The notes under the pieces were generated by a model, which was not told the DNA's origin, did no database searches, and saw only the letters and a program-made list of their open reading frames with translations. Of a stretch of 11,283 nt of DNA, positions 4,981-11,277 are shown one piece after another (the stretch's first letter is position 1; each line of letters starts with the position of its first letter). Source of the DNA: Patescibacteria group bacterium UBA2135 (lineage in GTDB: Bacteria > Patescibacteriota > Minisyncoccia > Phycocordibacterales > UBA2135); NCBI GenBank assembly GCA_002327685.1, contig DCXN01000001.1:1-11283 (forward strand), given 5' to 3'. Made by a program: the position numbers and the translations under genes.

Positions 4981-5460
4981 TTAATTTGTTTCTAAATTGT
5001 GAGCCCTGGTTATTGCTTCTTTTTCTTCTTTTGATAGTTTGTGTTCTGACTCATTTTTTTGTAATTCTTTTGCAAATAGTGAAACATGGTCTCTTACATG
5101 CAAATTGGACATAACGATACCATCTCCTTTTTCATTTATAAATGCGGCTGAAAAACTCTGGCTGCCACCTTTTTGACCGAATGGTCTAAAACGCACAACT
5201 CCGATTCTGCGCGCGCCACTTGCTATCTTGTTGTTAATCAGATCAAACTGTTTCTGCGCGCGTTCATGAAATGCTTGAAACCCGCGTAATTGTTTTTCTG
5301 TTTCTAGAAGAGATTTCTCTAAGTCATCAACGTGCTTACCTTTAAGCATTCTTTTCATTCGTAGCTCGTTTCGTACGGCATAATACGCTAAAATGATATT
5401 TATCGCAAACAAAAAAGCAATAAGGAGCAAAAGGGTGTTTTGATCAAAAACAAGAGGCAT
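4981..5460 (-). CDS. DUF4446 family membrane-anchored protein, 159 aa
   Basis: A single N-terminal transmembrane helix (about 9-29) is followed by a charged, probably coiled-coil segment (about 40-78) and a C-terminal globular part. The latter carries the family's hallmark: VVRFRPFG (88-95), GGSQSFSAAF (98-107), then GDGIVMSNLHVRD (112-124) and a final LSKEEKEAI (142-150). Function is unknown. Orientation suggests the bulk lies on the cytoplasmic side. It is the first gene of the operon with infB (31-nt gap), and its promoter can be read directly: the -10 box ends only 6 nt before the ATG, implying a leaderless message. DUF4446 assignment is from motif recall. Confidence 0.8.
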   Translation of the reverse strand: MPLVFDQNTLLLLIAFLFAINIILAYYAVRNELRMKRMLKGKHVDDLEKSLLETEKQLRGFQAFHERAQKQFDLINNKIASGARRIGVVRFRPFGQKGGSQSFSAAFINEKGDGIVMSNLHVRDHVSLFAKELQKNESEHKLSKEEKEAITRAHNLETN

Positions 5461-5466
5461 TGTAAT

Positions 5467-5495
5467 AATATAGTATTACAGCGCTCTTTTTGCAA
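5467..5495 (-). promoter_or_regulatory. Sigma-70-type promoter giving a leaderless DUF4446-infB transcript
   Basis: On the minus strand, -35 TTGCAA (5490-5495), a 17-nt spacer and -10 TATATT (5467-5472) are well placed. Only six bases separate the -10 from the ATG at 5460, so transcription should start at or within one or two bases of the start codon. Confidence 0.6.
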
Positions 5496-5520
5496 ATGAT
5501 GATATACTATCACATATGAA

Positions 5521-5642
5521 TCCCGTTAGAGGCCGCGGTCGCTGGCGGGGAATGTGTGCTAGTCATTGATTAAACATATTTTAATAATTAATCTACAGGC
5601 AGGATAACTTACGCATGCGAACGCGACCTGCCTCTAACGGGA
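5521..5642. repeat. TCCCGT...ACGGGA inverted repeat before the cysteine desulfurase
   Basis: TCCCGTTAGAGGC (5521-5533) and GCCTCTAACGGGA (5630-5642) are perfect 13-nt inverted repeats around about 96 nt. The last base of the right arm is the A of the proposed ATG start at 5642. Inside, AGGCAGG (5597-5603) can also pair with CCTGCCT (5627-5633), covering the alternative upstream start at 5615. No convincing -35/-10 pair for the downstream gene was found. Confidence 0.8.
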
Positions 5643-6838
5643 TGAAACACAGGGTATATTTAGACCATGCCGCGACGACGCCGCTTGATCCACTTGCCTT
5701 TAAATCGATGAAGCCATTTTTTTCGGATTACTTTGGTAACCCGGGCTCAATTCATGCCGATGGAGTAGCGGCGAAACAAGCAGTTGTTGAAGCGCGTGAA
5801 AAAACTGCAGAATTATTAGCATGTCATTCTGACGAGATTATTTTCACATCTGGAGGGACAGAATCAAACAATCTTGCCATATGGGGAGTTGTGCAGTCTG
5901 TGCAAGAACATGGCATGAAATCAGAAGATATACATATTATCACGAGCGTTATTGAGCATGCGTCTGTGCGTGATGTCTTTCGTGAATTGAGAAAGCGGGG
6001 AGTGCAAGTGTCTTATATTCCTGTAGGACAAGATGGGATTATAAAAATCGACGAGCTAAAGAAAGCGCTTAAAAAGGAAACAGTCCTCGTGTCTATTATG
6101 TATGCAAATAATGAGATTGGAACGATACAGCCGATTTCTGAAATCGCGAAAGTAATTCGCAATTTCAGAAAACGACAACCTAACACCTGTAACCTAAAAC
6201 CTAAAACCTTAAATTTGCCAATGTTCCACTGTGACGCAAGTCAAGTGCCCGCGTATCTTGATGTTAATGTGCAAAAATTAGGCGTTGACCTGATGACACT
6301 TGATGGTCAGAAAATATATGGGCCAAAAGGGGTCGGCGTACTTTACAAAAAACGAGAAATGGAAATTAAACCGATCTTGTATGGAGGTCATCAGGAAAAT
6401 GGCATTCGTCCCGGTACAGAAAATGCCCCTAGTATCATTGGTTTTGCAAAGGCGCTTGAAATAGTAATCGTGGAACGAGAGAAAGAAGTAAAAAGGATGA
6501 CAGAATTGCGTGATTACTTTATCAAAAAAGTTCTTGATAATATTAAGGGCGCAGAACTAAACGGAGATACGGATGAACGTATTGCGAATAATGTCAATAT
6601 GTCCTTTCCAGGAAATGAGAGTGATTGGATTGTTTTGCAACTTGACGCACGCGGCATTTCCGTTGGCTCAAAAAGTGCGTGTTTATCAAGCGGACAGAAT
6701 AAATCATATGTTATTGATGAATTAGGAAAGAGTGGCGCACACGCGCAAGCCTCAATACGCTTTACACTTGGCAAAAGCACGACAAAAAAAGACCTTGATT
6801 ACACCGTACAGATTCTCAAAGAAATCTTGACGCAATGA
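5642..6838 (+). CDS. Cysteine desulfurase (NifS/IscS-type, class V aminotransferase), 398 aa
   Basis: This PLP enzyme removes sulfur from cysteine to form a persulfide for Fe-S clusters or tRNA thiolation. It starts MKHRVYLDHAATTPLDP, the family's N-terminal signature. GGTESNN (PLP phosphate region), the DASQ aspartate, Lys224 in DGQKIYGPKG (Schiff base) and Cys347 in KSACLSSG (persulfide) are all present, followed by RFTLGKSTT. The usual 'SxHK' before the lysine is DGQK here. A repeat-derived insertion interrupts residues about 178-193. An upstream in-frame ATG at 5615 (nine more codons) has AGGA 10 nt before it, but lies in the palindrome and adds residues unlike family members, so 5642 is preferred. 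No scaffold gene is adjacent; with 60 nt to the next gene, they may be cotranscribed. Confidence 0.93.
   Translation: MKHRVYLDHAATTPLDPLAFKSMKPFFSDYFGNPGSIHADGVAAKQAVVEAREKTAELLACHSDEIIFTSGGTESNNLAIWGVVQSVQEHGMKSEDIHIITSVIEHASVRDVFRELRKRGVQVSYIPVGQDGIIKIDELKKALKKETVLVSIMYANNEIGTIQPISEIAKVIRNFRKRQPNTCNLKPKTLNLPMFHCDASQVPAYLDVNVQKLGVDLMTLDGQKIYGPKGVGVLYKKREMEIKPILYGGHQENGIRPGTENAPSIIGFAKALEIVIVEREKEVKRMTELRDYFIKKVLDNIKGAELNGDTDERIANNVNMSFPGNESDWIVLQLDARGISVGSKSACLSSGQNKSYVIDELGKSGAHAQASIRFTLGKSTTKKDLDYTVQILKEILTQ
6176..6212 (+). repeat. Low-complexity CCTAAAA-type repeat inside the cysteine desulfurase gene
   Basis: The sequence runs ACCTAACACCTGTAACC, then CTAAAACCTAAAACCTT: imperfect copies of ACCTAAA. 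It is translated in frame as QPNTCNLKPKTLNL between helix IAKVIRNFRK and the FHCDASQ strand, where homologues have only a short turn. It resembles intergenic low-complexity sequence such as 8381-8412. Confidence 0.75.
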
Positions 6839-6898
6839 AAGGTTATGATATATTTTTCTACAGATTAAGAAAGTAAAAGAGACAAGAAGGATAAATAG

Positions 6899-7093
6899 AT
6901 GAGCATTGTTATGGCAGGTTTAGTGATTGGGATGGCATCGGGCTTTATTGTGGCCATTCTTGCAAGTGCCTTTGGGTTTTCTTGGACACATATAATAGTT
7001 TTATTTTTCGTCTTTGTGTCTGTGTTTGCTGTGTTCGTATATGGGATGTTTCGATTAGGGATGACGTTAGGTAAATTGCACAAGAAGAAATGA
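6899..7093 (+). CDS. Small two-helix membrane protein, 64 aa, unknown function
   Basis: Two hydrophobic segments (about 4-25 and 30-54) are joined by a short SWTH turn, and the protein ends in a basic LGKLHKKK tail that would sit in the cytoplasm. The gene has the best ribosome-binding site of the right half: AGAAGGA (6885-6891) 7 nt before ATG. It follows the cysteine desulfurase by 60 nt with no terminator between them, and an intrinsic terminator lies about 85 nt downstream. I do not recognise the family; the length and SD make it a credible real gene. Confidence 0.65.
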   Translation: MSIVMAGLVIGMASGFIVAILASAFGFSWTHIIVLFFVFVSVFAVFVYGMFRLGMTLGKLHKKK

Positions 7094-7167
7094 GAACAGC
7101 GAGAGTAGCCATAAAAAACGCAAAGTTCAAAATGGTGAGCCGTGATCCATGCATACATGAGCGTTAA
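7090..7167 (+). CDS. Possible 25-aa basic peptide overlapping the previous stop
   Basis: An ATG at 7090 overlaps the TGA of the 64-aa gene as ATGA and opens a 25-codon frame ending TAA at 7165-7167, just before the terminator at 7179. The product (MRTARVAIKNAKFKMVSRDP...) is basic with one Cys. The stop-start overlap is typical of coupled genes, but the length is too short for composition tests and I know no family. It may simply be 3' UTR. Confidence 0.25.
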   Translation: MRTARVAIKNAKFKMVSRDPCIHER

Positions 7168-7178
7168 ATAGATAACAG

Positions 7179-7205
7179 AGTCGCCCAGTAGGAGCGACTT
7201 TTTTG
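7179..7205 (+). terminator. Intrinsic terminator after the small membrane protein gene
   Basis: AGTCGC (7179-7184) pairs with GCGACT (7194-7199), with two further pairs (CC/GG) inside, and is followed by a run of T (7199-7204). It probably ends the cysteine desulfurase/small protein transcript. Confidence 0.75.
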
Positions 7206-7251
7206 TTGCTATATACGACAATTGTGTGTTACAATTTAATGTAATAATAAT

Positions 7252-7278
7252 TTCTGCGTGGTTCTGCGTGGTTCTGCG
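7252..7278. repeat. 2.7 tandem copies of TTCTGCGTGG
   Basis: Units start at 7252, 7262 and 7272 (last one partial). They lie in the 325-nt gap between the small membrane protein gene and the HtrA-like gene, next to a small hairpin CTCCC-GAA-GGGAG at 7279-7291. No coding or RNA gene was recognised in this gap beyond the repeats and a candidate promoter. Confidence 0.7.
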
Positions 7279-7298
7279 CTCCCGAAGGGAGACATGAG

Positions 7299-7419
7299 TC
7301 CCGTACGAAATCGCGGACGCTCACGGGATTAACAATTAACGATGTTTTATTCACCTTATTATCAATAGATTTTAAAATAGTAAAGCGGGCATGCGTCCGC
7401 GTCCTATTTCGTAGCGGGA
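7299..7419. repeat. TCCCGT...CGGGA imperfect inverted repeat before the HtrA-like gene
   Basis: The left arm at 7299-7320 (TCCCGTACGAAATCGCGGACGC) corresponds to the right arm at 7393-7419, which reads back as TCCCGCTACGAAAT, a few extra bases, then CGCGGACGC. The left arm is also followed by CACGGGA at 7322-7328, giving a short nested palindrome. The right edge runs into the ATG at 7419. Confidence 0.7.
7350..7378 (+). promoter_or_regulatory. Candidate promoter of the HtrA-like gene, inside the palindrome
   Basis: TTCACC (7350-7355), a 17-nt spacer and TAAAAT (7373-7378) form a plausible -35/-10 pair (4/6 and 5/6 consensus). Transcription would start near 7385 and the leader would consist of the right palindrome arm. 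Confidence 0.4.
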
Positions 7420-8345
7420 TGAACGATTTAAACAACACACAACTTATTTTACTTGCCCTTTTGGTTAGCTTCGTAACATCTATCGCAACAGGGATTGTAA
7501 CGGTGACGCTTTTAGATCAGGCGCCGCCAGTGGTAACACAGACCATTAATCGGGTTGTCGAGAAGACAGTTGAGGTGGTTACCATGCAGGAAGATACTGA
7601 ATCAGAAGTTATCCAGACGGTTGTCATAAAAGAGGAAGATTTTATAACTAAGGCCGCTGAAAATAATTCACCAAATGTAGTTCAAGTGGGTATTTTGAAA
7701 AAGAAGTTTCGCATTGGAGGATTTGGAAAACCACCAAAAGAAGAATTTGAATTGGAATTACTTAGCACAGGCTTTGCACTAAACAACCAATTTGTCGTTT
7801 CTCAAAATTATCTATTTGACAACGAAGAAGAATCAGTTATTAAAACAATTGATGACCATGTGTATAAAGTAGACGTGGCTGTACGAGATACTGCCAATAA
7901 CATTATGCTTCTTAAGATTGGCGACGAAGTAGAGTCTGTTGAAGGTGTTGTGATAAATACTGAAAAACCAACTTCGTTTATAAGGACAATATTTGCAAAA
8001 ATAGACGATGTGCAAATTGGTCAAACTGCCATTGTGCTAGGTCTTAGAAATGATGTGGTTTTGTCGCTTGGTGTGATTTCACAACTGGAAGAAAAAAAGG
8101 GGGATGATGAAGATAATTCACAAAAAGAAATAATTGCTATCCATACAACAATTGATATTAACGAACAATATGTAGGAGGTCCACTGATCAATACGAATGG
8201 CGAGATTGTAGGTATTAATATCATTATTGAAGATGGGCGACAGAGAACAATCCCAATACACATTGTGAATGACATGATAAAGCAAATTGAATCTGCACAG
8301 GCACCAGAAGAAGACGGAGAGAGTCCCTTGACTTTAGATAATTAG
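7419..8345 (+). CDS. Membrane-anchored HtrA/trypsin-like protein lacking the catalytic triad, 308 aa
   Basis: A single transmembrane helix (about 8-32) is followed by a Val/Glu-rich stalk (about 33-75) and a chymotrypsin-like double barrel (about 76-285). The fold is recognised from GFALNNQFVVSQ (118-129, first barrel), VAVRDTANNIMLLKI (153-167), VQIGQTAIVLG (198-208), LSLGVIS (215-221) and YVGGPLINTNGEIVGINI (251-268). At the catalytic positions, the His of the 'TNHHVV' motif aligns with Tyr131, the Asp of 'DLAVLKI' with Asn161 and the Ser of 'GNSGGPL' with Val252. All three are replaced, so proteolysis is very unlikely; a binding or scaffolding role outside the membrane is inferred. No PDZ domain follows; the tail is acidic (APEEDGESP). 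There is no SD: the ATG abuts CGGG of the palindrome. Confidence 0.8.
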   Translation: MNDLNNTQLILLALLVSFVTSIATGIVTVTLLDQAPPVVTQTINRVVEKTVEVVTMQEDTESEVIQTVVIKEEDFITKAAENNSPNVVQVGILKKKFRIGGFGKPPKEEFELELLSTGFALNNQFVVSQNYLFDNEEESVIKTIDDHVYKVDVAVRDTANNIMLLKIGDEVESVEGVVINTEKPTSFIRTIFAKIDDVQIGQTAIVLGLRNDVVLSLGVISQLEEKKGDDEDNSQKEIIAIHTTIDINEQYVGGPLINTNGEIVGINIIIEDGRQRTIPIHIVNDMIKQIESAQAPEEDGESPLTLDN

Positions 8346-8356
8346 TATAGTATGGT
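8328..8356 (+). promoter_or_regulatory. Candidate clpB promoter overlapping the end of the HtrA-like gene
   Basis: TTGACT (8328-8333), a 17-nt spacer and TATGGT (8351-8356) match sigma-70 boxes at 5/6 and 4/6. The -35 lies within the last codons of the upstream gene. Transcription would start near 8363, leaving a leader of about 58 nt. No CIRCE or CtsR-type operator was seen. Confidence 0.45.
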
Positions 8357-8420
8357 ATTTCATATAAGGGTTTATTTTTAATACCTTATACTTAATACTA
8401 AATACCTAATACTTTAACAT
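8357..8420 (+). repeat. A/T-rich leader with TAATACCT-type repeats before clpB
   Basis: TATAAGG (8363-8369) can pair with CCTTATA (8384-8390), followed by degenerate copies of TTAATACCTA up to the start codon. There is no Shine-Dalgarno. The repeats resemble the low-complexity insertion in the cysteine desulfurase gene. Confidence 0.45.
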
Positions 8421-11105
8421 ATGCCTCCATTTGGAAATTTCACAACAAAAGCGCGAGAAGCAATCAGGCGGGCGCATGAGCTTTCTATTGAACGTGGACA
8501 AAATCATGTGAATCCGGTTCACTTGCTCACAGCCCTTCTCTTGCAAGAAGAGTCAATGGTATTGTCTATCTTGGATAAATTAGAAGTTGACACAGTGATA
8601 CTTACAGACTCTCTTCTTGAAGCAATTGAAGCGCCTGATTCTGGGCATGTACTCGCGCCGTCATATCAAATTTATTTAACGCCTGAATTTGCACAGGTGC
8701 TTGAAGCTAGTGGAAAAGTGGCACAACAACTTGGTGAAGATCTGATCTCGTCAGAGCACGTATTTGTTGCACTCTTTGATGCGCCAGGACAGGCGCGAGA
8801 AATACTATCTCGTTTCCGTATTAACAAAGAATCTGTCTTAAAAGTTATTGATGAACTCAAAAATAGTACTATCACCGATTCCCCTACTCCGAAAAAATTT
8901 CGCGCGATTGAAAAATATACTAGAAATCTCACCAAGTTTGCGCTTGAAGATAAGTTAGACCCTTTAATTGGCCGTGATGCTGAAATTAGTAGAATTATTC
9001 AAATTCTCTCCCGTCGTACAAAAAACAATCCTATTTTAATTGGCGAAGCCGGTACTGGAAAAACTGCGATCGCGGAAGGGCTTGCGATTCGTATGGCAAA
9101 AGGGGATGTACCAGAGTCGTTGCGTAACAAAGAACTCGTTGCGCTTGATCTCGGTATGCTTATTGCGGGTACAAAGTACCGCGGAGAATTTGAAGAGCGA
9201 CTCAAAACTATTATGAAGGAAATTGAGCGCGCTGAAGGCAAGATTGTTCTTTTCATTGATGAAATTCATACGATTGTCGGTGCTGGCGCCGCTGAAGGTT
9301 CTATGGACGCGTCAAACATGTTAAAGCCGGCGCTTGCCCGCGGTGAGTTGCGCGCTATCGGTGCAACGACACTGAAAGAATATCAAAAACATATTGAAAA
9401 AGATCCCGCACTTACTCGGCGTTTTCAGCCTGTTTATGTAAATGAGCCGTCTGTTGAAGATGCGGTTGCCATTTTGCGTGGACTTAAAGAGCGATATGAA
9501 CTTTTTCATGGTGTGCGCATTACTGATGACGCAATCATAGCCGCGGTAACTCTTTCCAGTCGTTATATTCCAGACCGTTATCTACCCGACAAGGCTGTTG
9601 ACCTGATTGATGAGGCGGCGTCATCTTTACGAATGTCTCTTGAAAACAAACCACCAGCTCTTGAAGAAGCGCATCGGAAGACAATGCGGCTTCAGATTGA
9701 AAAAGAGGCGTTAAAGAATGAAAGTGAGACATCAAAAAATAAAAAGATAAAAACACGCATGCGGGCAATTGATAAAGAGCTCGGAAACTTAAAAGAAAAA
9801 ACACGCGAGCTTGAATTGAAGTGGCAAAATGAAAGGAATCTCTTAATTGAAATCAGAAAATTAAAAAAAGAACTTGACGTATTACGTCTTGAGGCAGAGT
9901 CAGCGGAGATGCGTTCTGACTTAACGCGTGCCGCGGAAATTCGCTATGGCAAAGTTCCGGAAATTGAAAAAGATCTCAAGACGCGGGACGCGCGTTTGAA
10001 GAAATTGCAACGCTCTCGCCGCATTTTGAAAGAAGAAGTGATGGAGACAGATATTGCAAAAGTAGTTTCTGAATGGACGCATATTCCTGTTTTGAAAATG
10101 CTTGAGGAGGAAGCTGAAAAACTTATGCGAATGGAAGACGATGTAAAGACAAGGGTTGTTGGTCAGGACATTGCAGTGAAAACAATAACTGACGCTGTTA
10201 AGCGTTCGCGGGCTGGCATTGCTGATCCGCGTAGACCAATTGCTTCGTTTATGTTTTTGGGCCCGACTGGTGTCGGAAAGACGGAGCTTACTAAAGCGCT
10301 TGCGGAGTTTATGTTTAATGACGAAAAAGCGCTTATTCGTGTTGATATGTCGGAGTTTATGGAGCGGCATTCCGTCTCAAAAATGATCGGTTCTCCACCA
10401 GGATATGTTGGACACGAGGAAGGAGGTTCGTTAACGGAGAAAGTTCGCCATCGGCCGTACTCAATAGTGCTATTTGATGAAATTGAAAAAGCTCACCCTG
10501 AAGTATTTAATATCCTTCTTCAAGTGCTTGATGATGGGCATTTAACAGACGCGAAAGGGCGTTCTGTGAATTTTAAGAACACTATTATCATAATGACTTC
10601 AAACGTCGGTTCCGAATATATTAACAAGATGGAAAAGATTGGGTTTGGCAGTGGGAGTGAAAAAGCTGTGTTTGAAAATTTGAAAGATAAAGTAATGGAA
10701 AGCTTGCACGATCGTTTCCGTCCTGAATTTTTGAATCGCCTTGATGACATTGTGGTATTTAACATCCTTTCTCAGGAGGCAATTAAAAGTATTGTCGAAA
10801 TTCAGGTGAGTGATGTTGTAAAACGACTCGAAGAAAAAGAAATTAAACTTACTATTTCTCGTGACGTCTTCAAATATCTTGGTGTAGAAGGGTACAATCC
10901 TCAGTTTGGTGCACGACCACTGAAGCGGCTTATTCAGAATAAGATTTTGACACCAGTTGCGTCTCTAATGATCTCGCAAGGTGTTACGGAGGGTGACGAG
11001 GTGTCTGTATCTTTGAAAAGTGGTGAAATTGCAATTGATGTCAAGAAGAAACATGTAGCGAAAAGAAAAGTACGCGCGAAAAAAATCGCACAAGCAGTTG
11101 CGTAA
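8421..11105 (+). CDS. clpB: ClpB-type AAA+ disaggregase with an IGF tripeptide, 894 aa
   Basis: ClpB is a hexameric ATPase that threads proteins out of aggregates with DnaK. Order: double Clp N-domain (about 4-145), AAA-1 with Walker A GEAGTGKT (208-215) and Walker B VLFIDE (276-281), long coiled-coil middle domain (about 412-538, including the ClpB-typical RAAEIRYGKVPEIEKDL), AAA-2 with GPTGVGKT (614-621) and VLFDE (683-687), and the C-terminal D2-small domain (from about 770), ending in a basic tail. The full-length M domain identifies ClpB rather than ClpC. Unlike E. coli or Thermus ClpB, the loop at 736-752 contains IGF (740-742), the tripeptide by which ClpA/C/X dock on ClpP. Walker A-1 has Ala-Gly-Thr where ClpB usually has Pro-Gly-Val. 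It is monocistronic, with a strong terminator after it. Confidence 0.93.
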   Translation: MPPFGNFTTKAREAIRRAHELSIERGQNHVNPVHLLTALLLQEESMVLSILDKLEVDTVILTDSLLEAIEAPDSGHVLAPSYQIYLTPEFAQVLEASGKVAQQLGEDLISSEHVFVALFDAPGQAREILSRFRINKESVLKVIDELKNSTITDSPTPKKFRAIEKYTRNLTKFALEDKLDPLIGRDAEISRIIQILSRRTKNNPILIGEAGTGKTAIAEGLAIRMAKGDVPESLRNKELVALDLGMLIAGTKYRGEFEERLKTIMKEIERAEGKIVLFIDEIHTIVGAGAAEGSMDASNMLKPALARGELRAIGATTLKEYQKHIEKDPALTRRFQPVYVNEPSVEDAVAILRGLKERYELFHGVRITDDAIIAAVTLSSRYIPDRYLPDKAVDLIDEAASSLRMSLENKPPALEEAHRKTMRLQIEKEALKNESETSKNKKIKTRMRAIDKELGNLKEKTRELELKWQNERNLLIEIRKLKKELDVLRLEAESAEMRSDLTRAAEIRYGKVPEIEKDLKTRDARLKKLQRSRRILKEEVMETDIAKVVSEWTHIPVLKMLEEEAEKLMRMEDDVKTRVVGQDIAVKTITDAVKRSRAGIADPRRPIASFMFLGPTGVGKTELTKALAEFMFNDEKALIRVDMSEFMERHSVSKMIGSPPGYVGHEEGGSLTEKVRHRPYSIVLFDEIEKAHPEVFNILLQVLDDGHLTDAKGRSVNFKNTIIIMTSNVGSEYINKMEKIGFGSGSEKAVFENLKDKVMESLHDRFRPEFLNRLDDIVVFNILSQEAIKSIVEIQVSDVVKRLEEKEIKLTISRDVFKYLGVEGYNPQFGARPLKRLIQNKILTPVASLMISQGVTEGDEVSVSLKSGEIAIDVKKKHVAKRKVRAKKIAQAVA

Positions 11106-11121
11106 TTAAATATAACTTAAC

Positions 11122-11161
11122 AAAAATGGAACGGCTCACCACGGTGAGCCGTTCCATTTTT
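11122..11161 (+). terminator. Strong intrinsic terminator of clpB
   Basis: A perfect 19-bp stem (11122-11140 with 11143-11161; core ATGGAACGGCTCACC) with a minimal loop lies 16 nt after the clpB stop. Its right arm ends in five T, and the left arm begins with five A, so it could work in both directions. It isolates clpB from the tRNA-Tyr gene. Confidence 0.92.
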
Positions 11162-11193
11162 GTTTATTTATGGTAAAATAATTTTGTCCTAAT

Positions 11194-11277
11194 GCGTCGG
11201 TGGCGGAGTGGTCAATCGCAACAGACTGTAAATCTGTCGGCTTTATGCCTACGCAGGTTCGAATCCTGCCCGGCGCA
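11194..11277 (+). tRNA. tRNA-Tyr (anticodon GUA)
   Basis: Acceptor GCGTCGG pairs with CCGGCGC, the D-arm region contains GGAGTGGTCAATCGC, the anticodon stem ACAGA/TCTGT encloses CTGTAAA (GUA), a class II variable arm follows (CGGCTTTATGCCTACG), and the T-arm is GCAGG-TTCGAAT-CCTGC. The discriminator is A73 (11277). No CCA is encoded. It has its own transcription unit after the clpB terminator; a TAAAAT box at 11174-11179 could be its -10 but lacks a good -35. Confidence 0.95.

Noticed and set aside
7223..7251. TTGTGT and TAATAA as -35/-10 boxes for the HtrA-like gene
   Set aside because: Only 3/6 matches in each box; the pair at 7350-7378 is better placed and better matched.
9921..10370. 149-codon minus-strand frame inside clpB, and other long antisense frames in clpB, infB and the desulfurase gene
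   Set aside because: They lie opposite highly conserved coding sequence, have Phe/His/Ser-rich unnatural composition and no ribosome-binding site.
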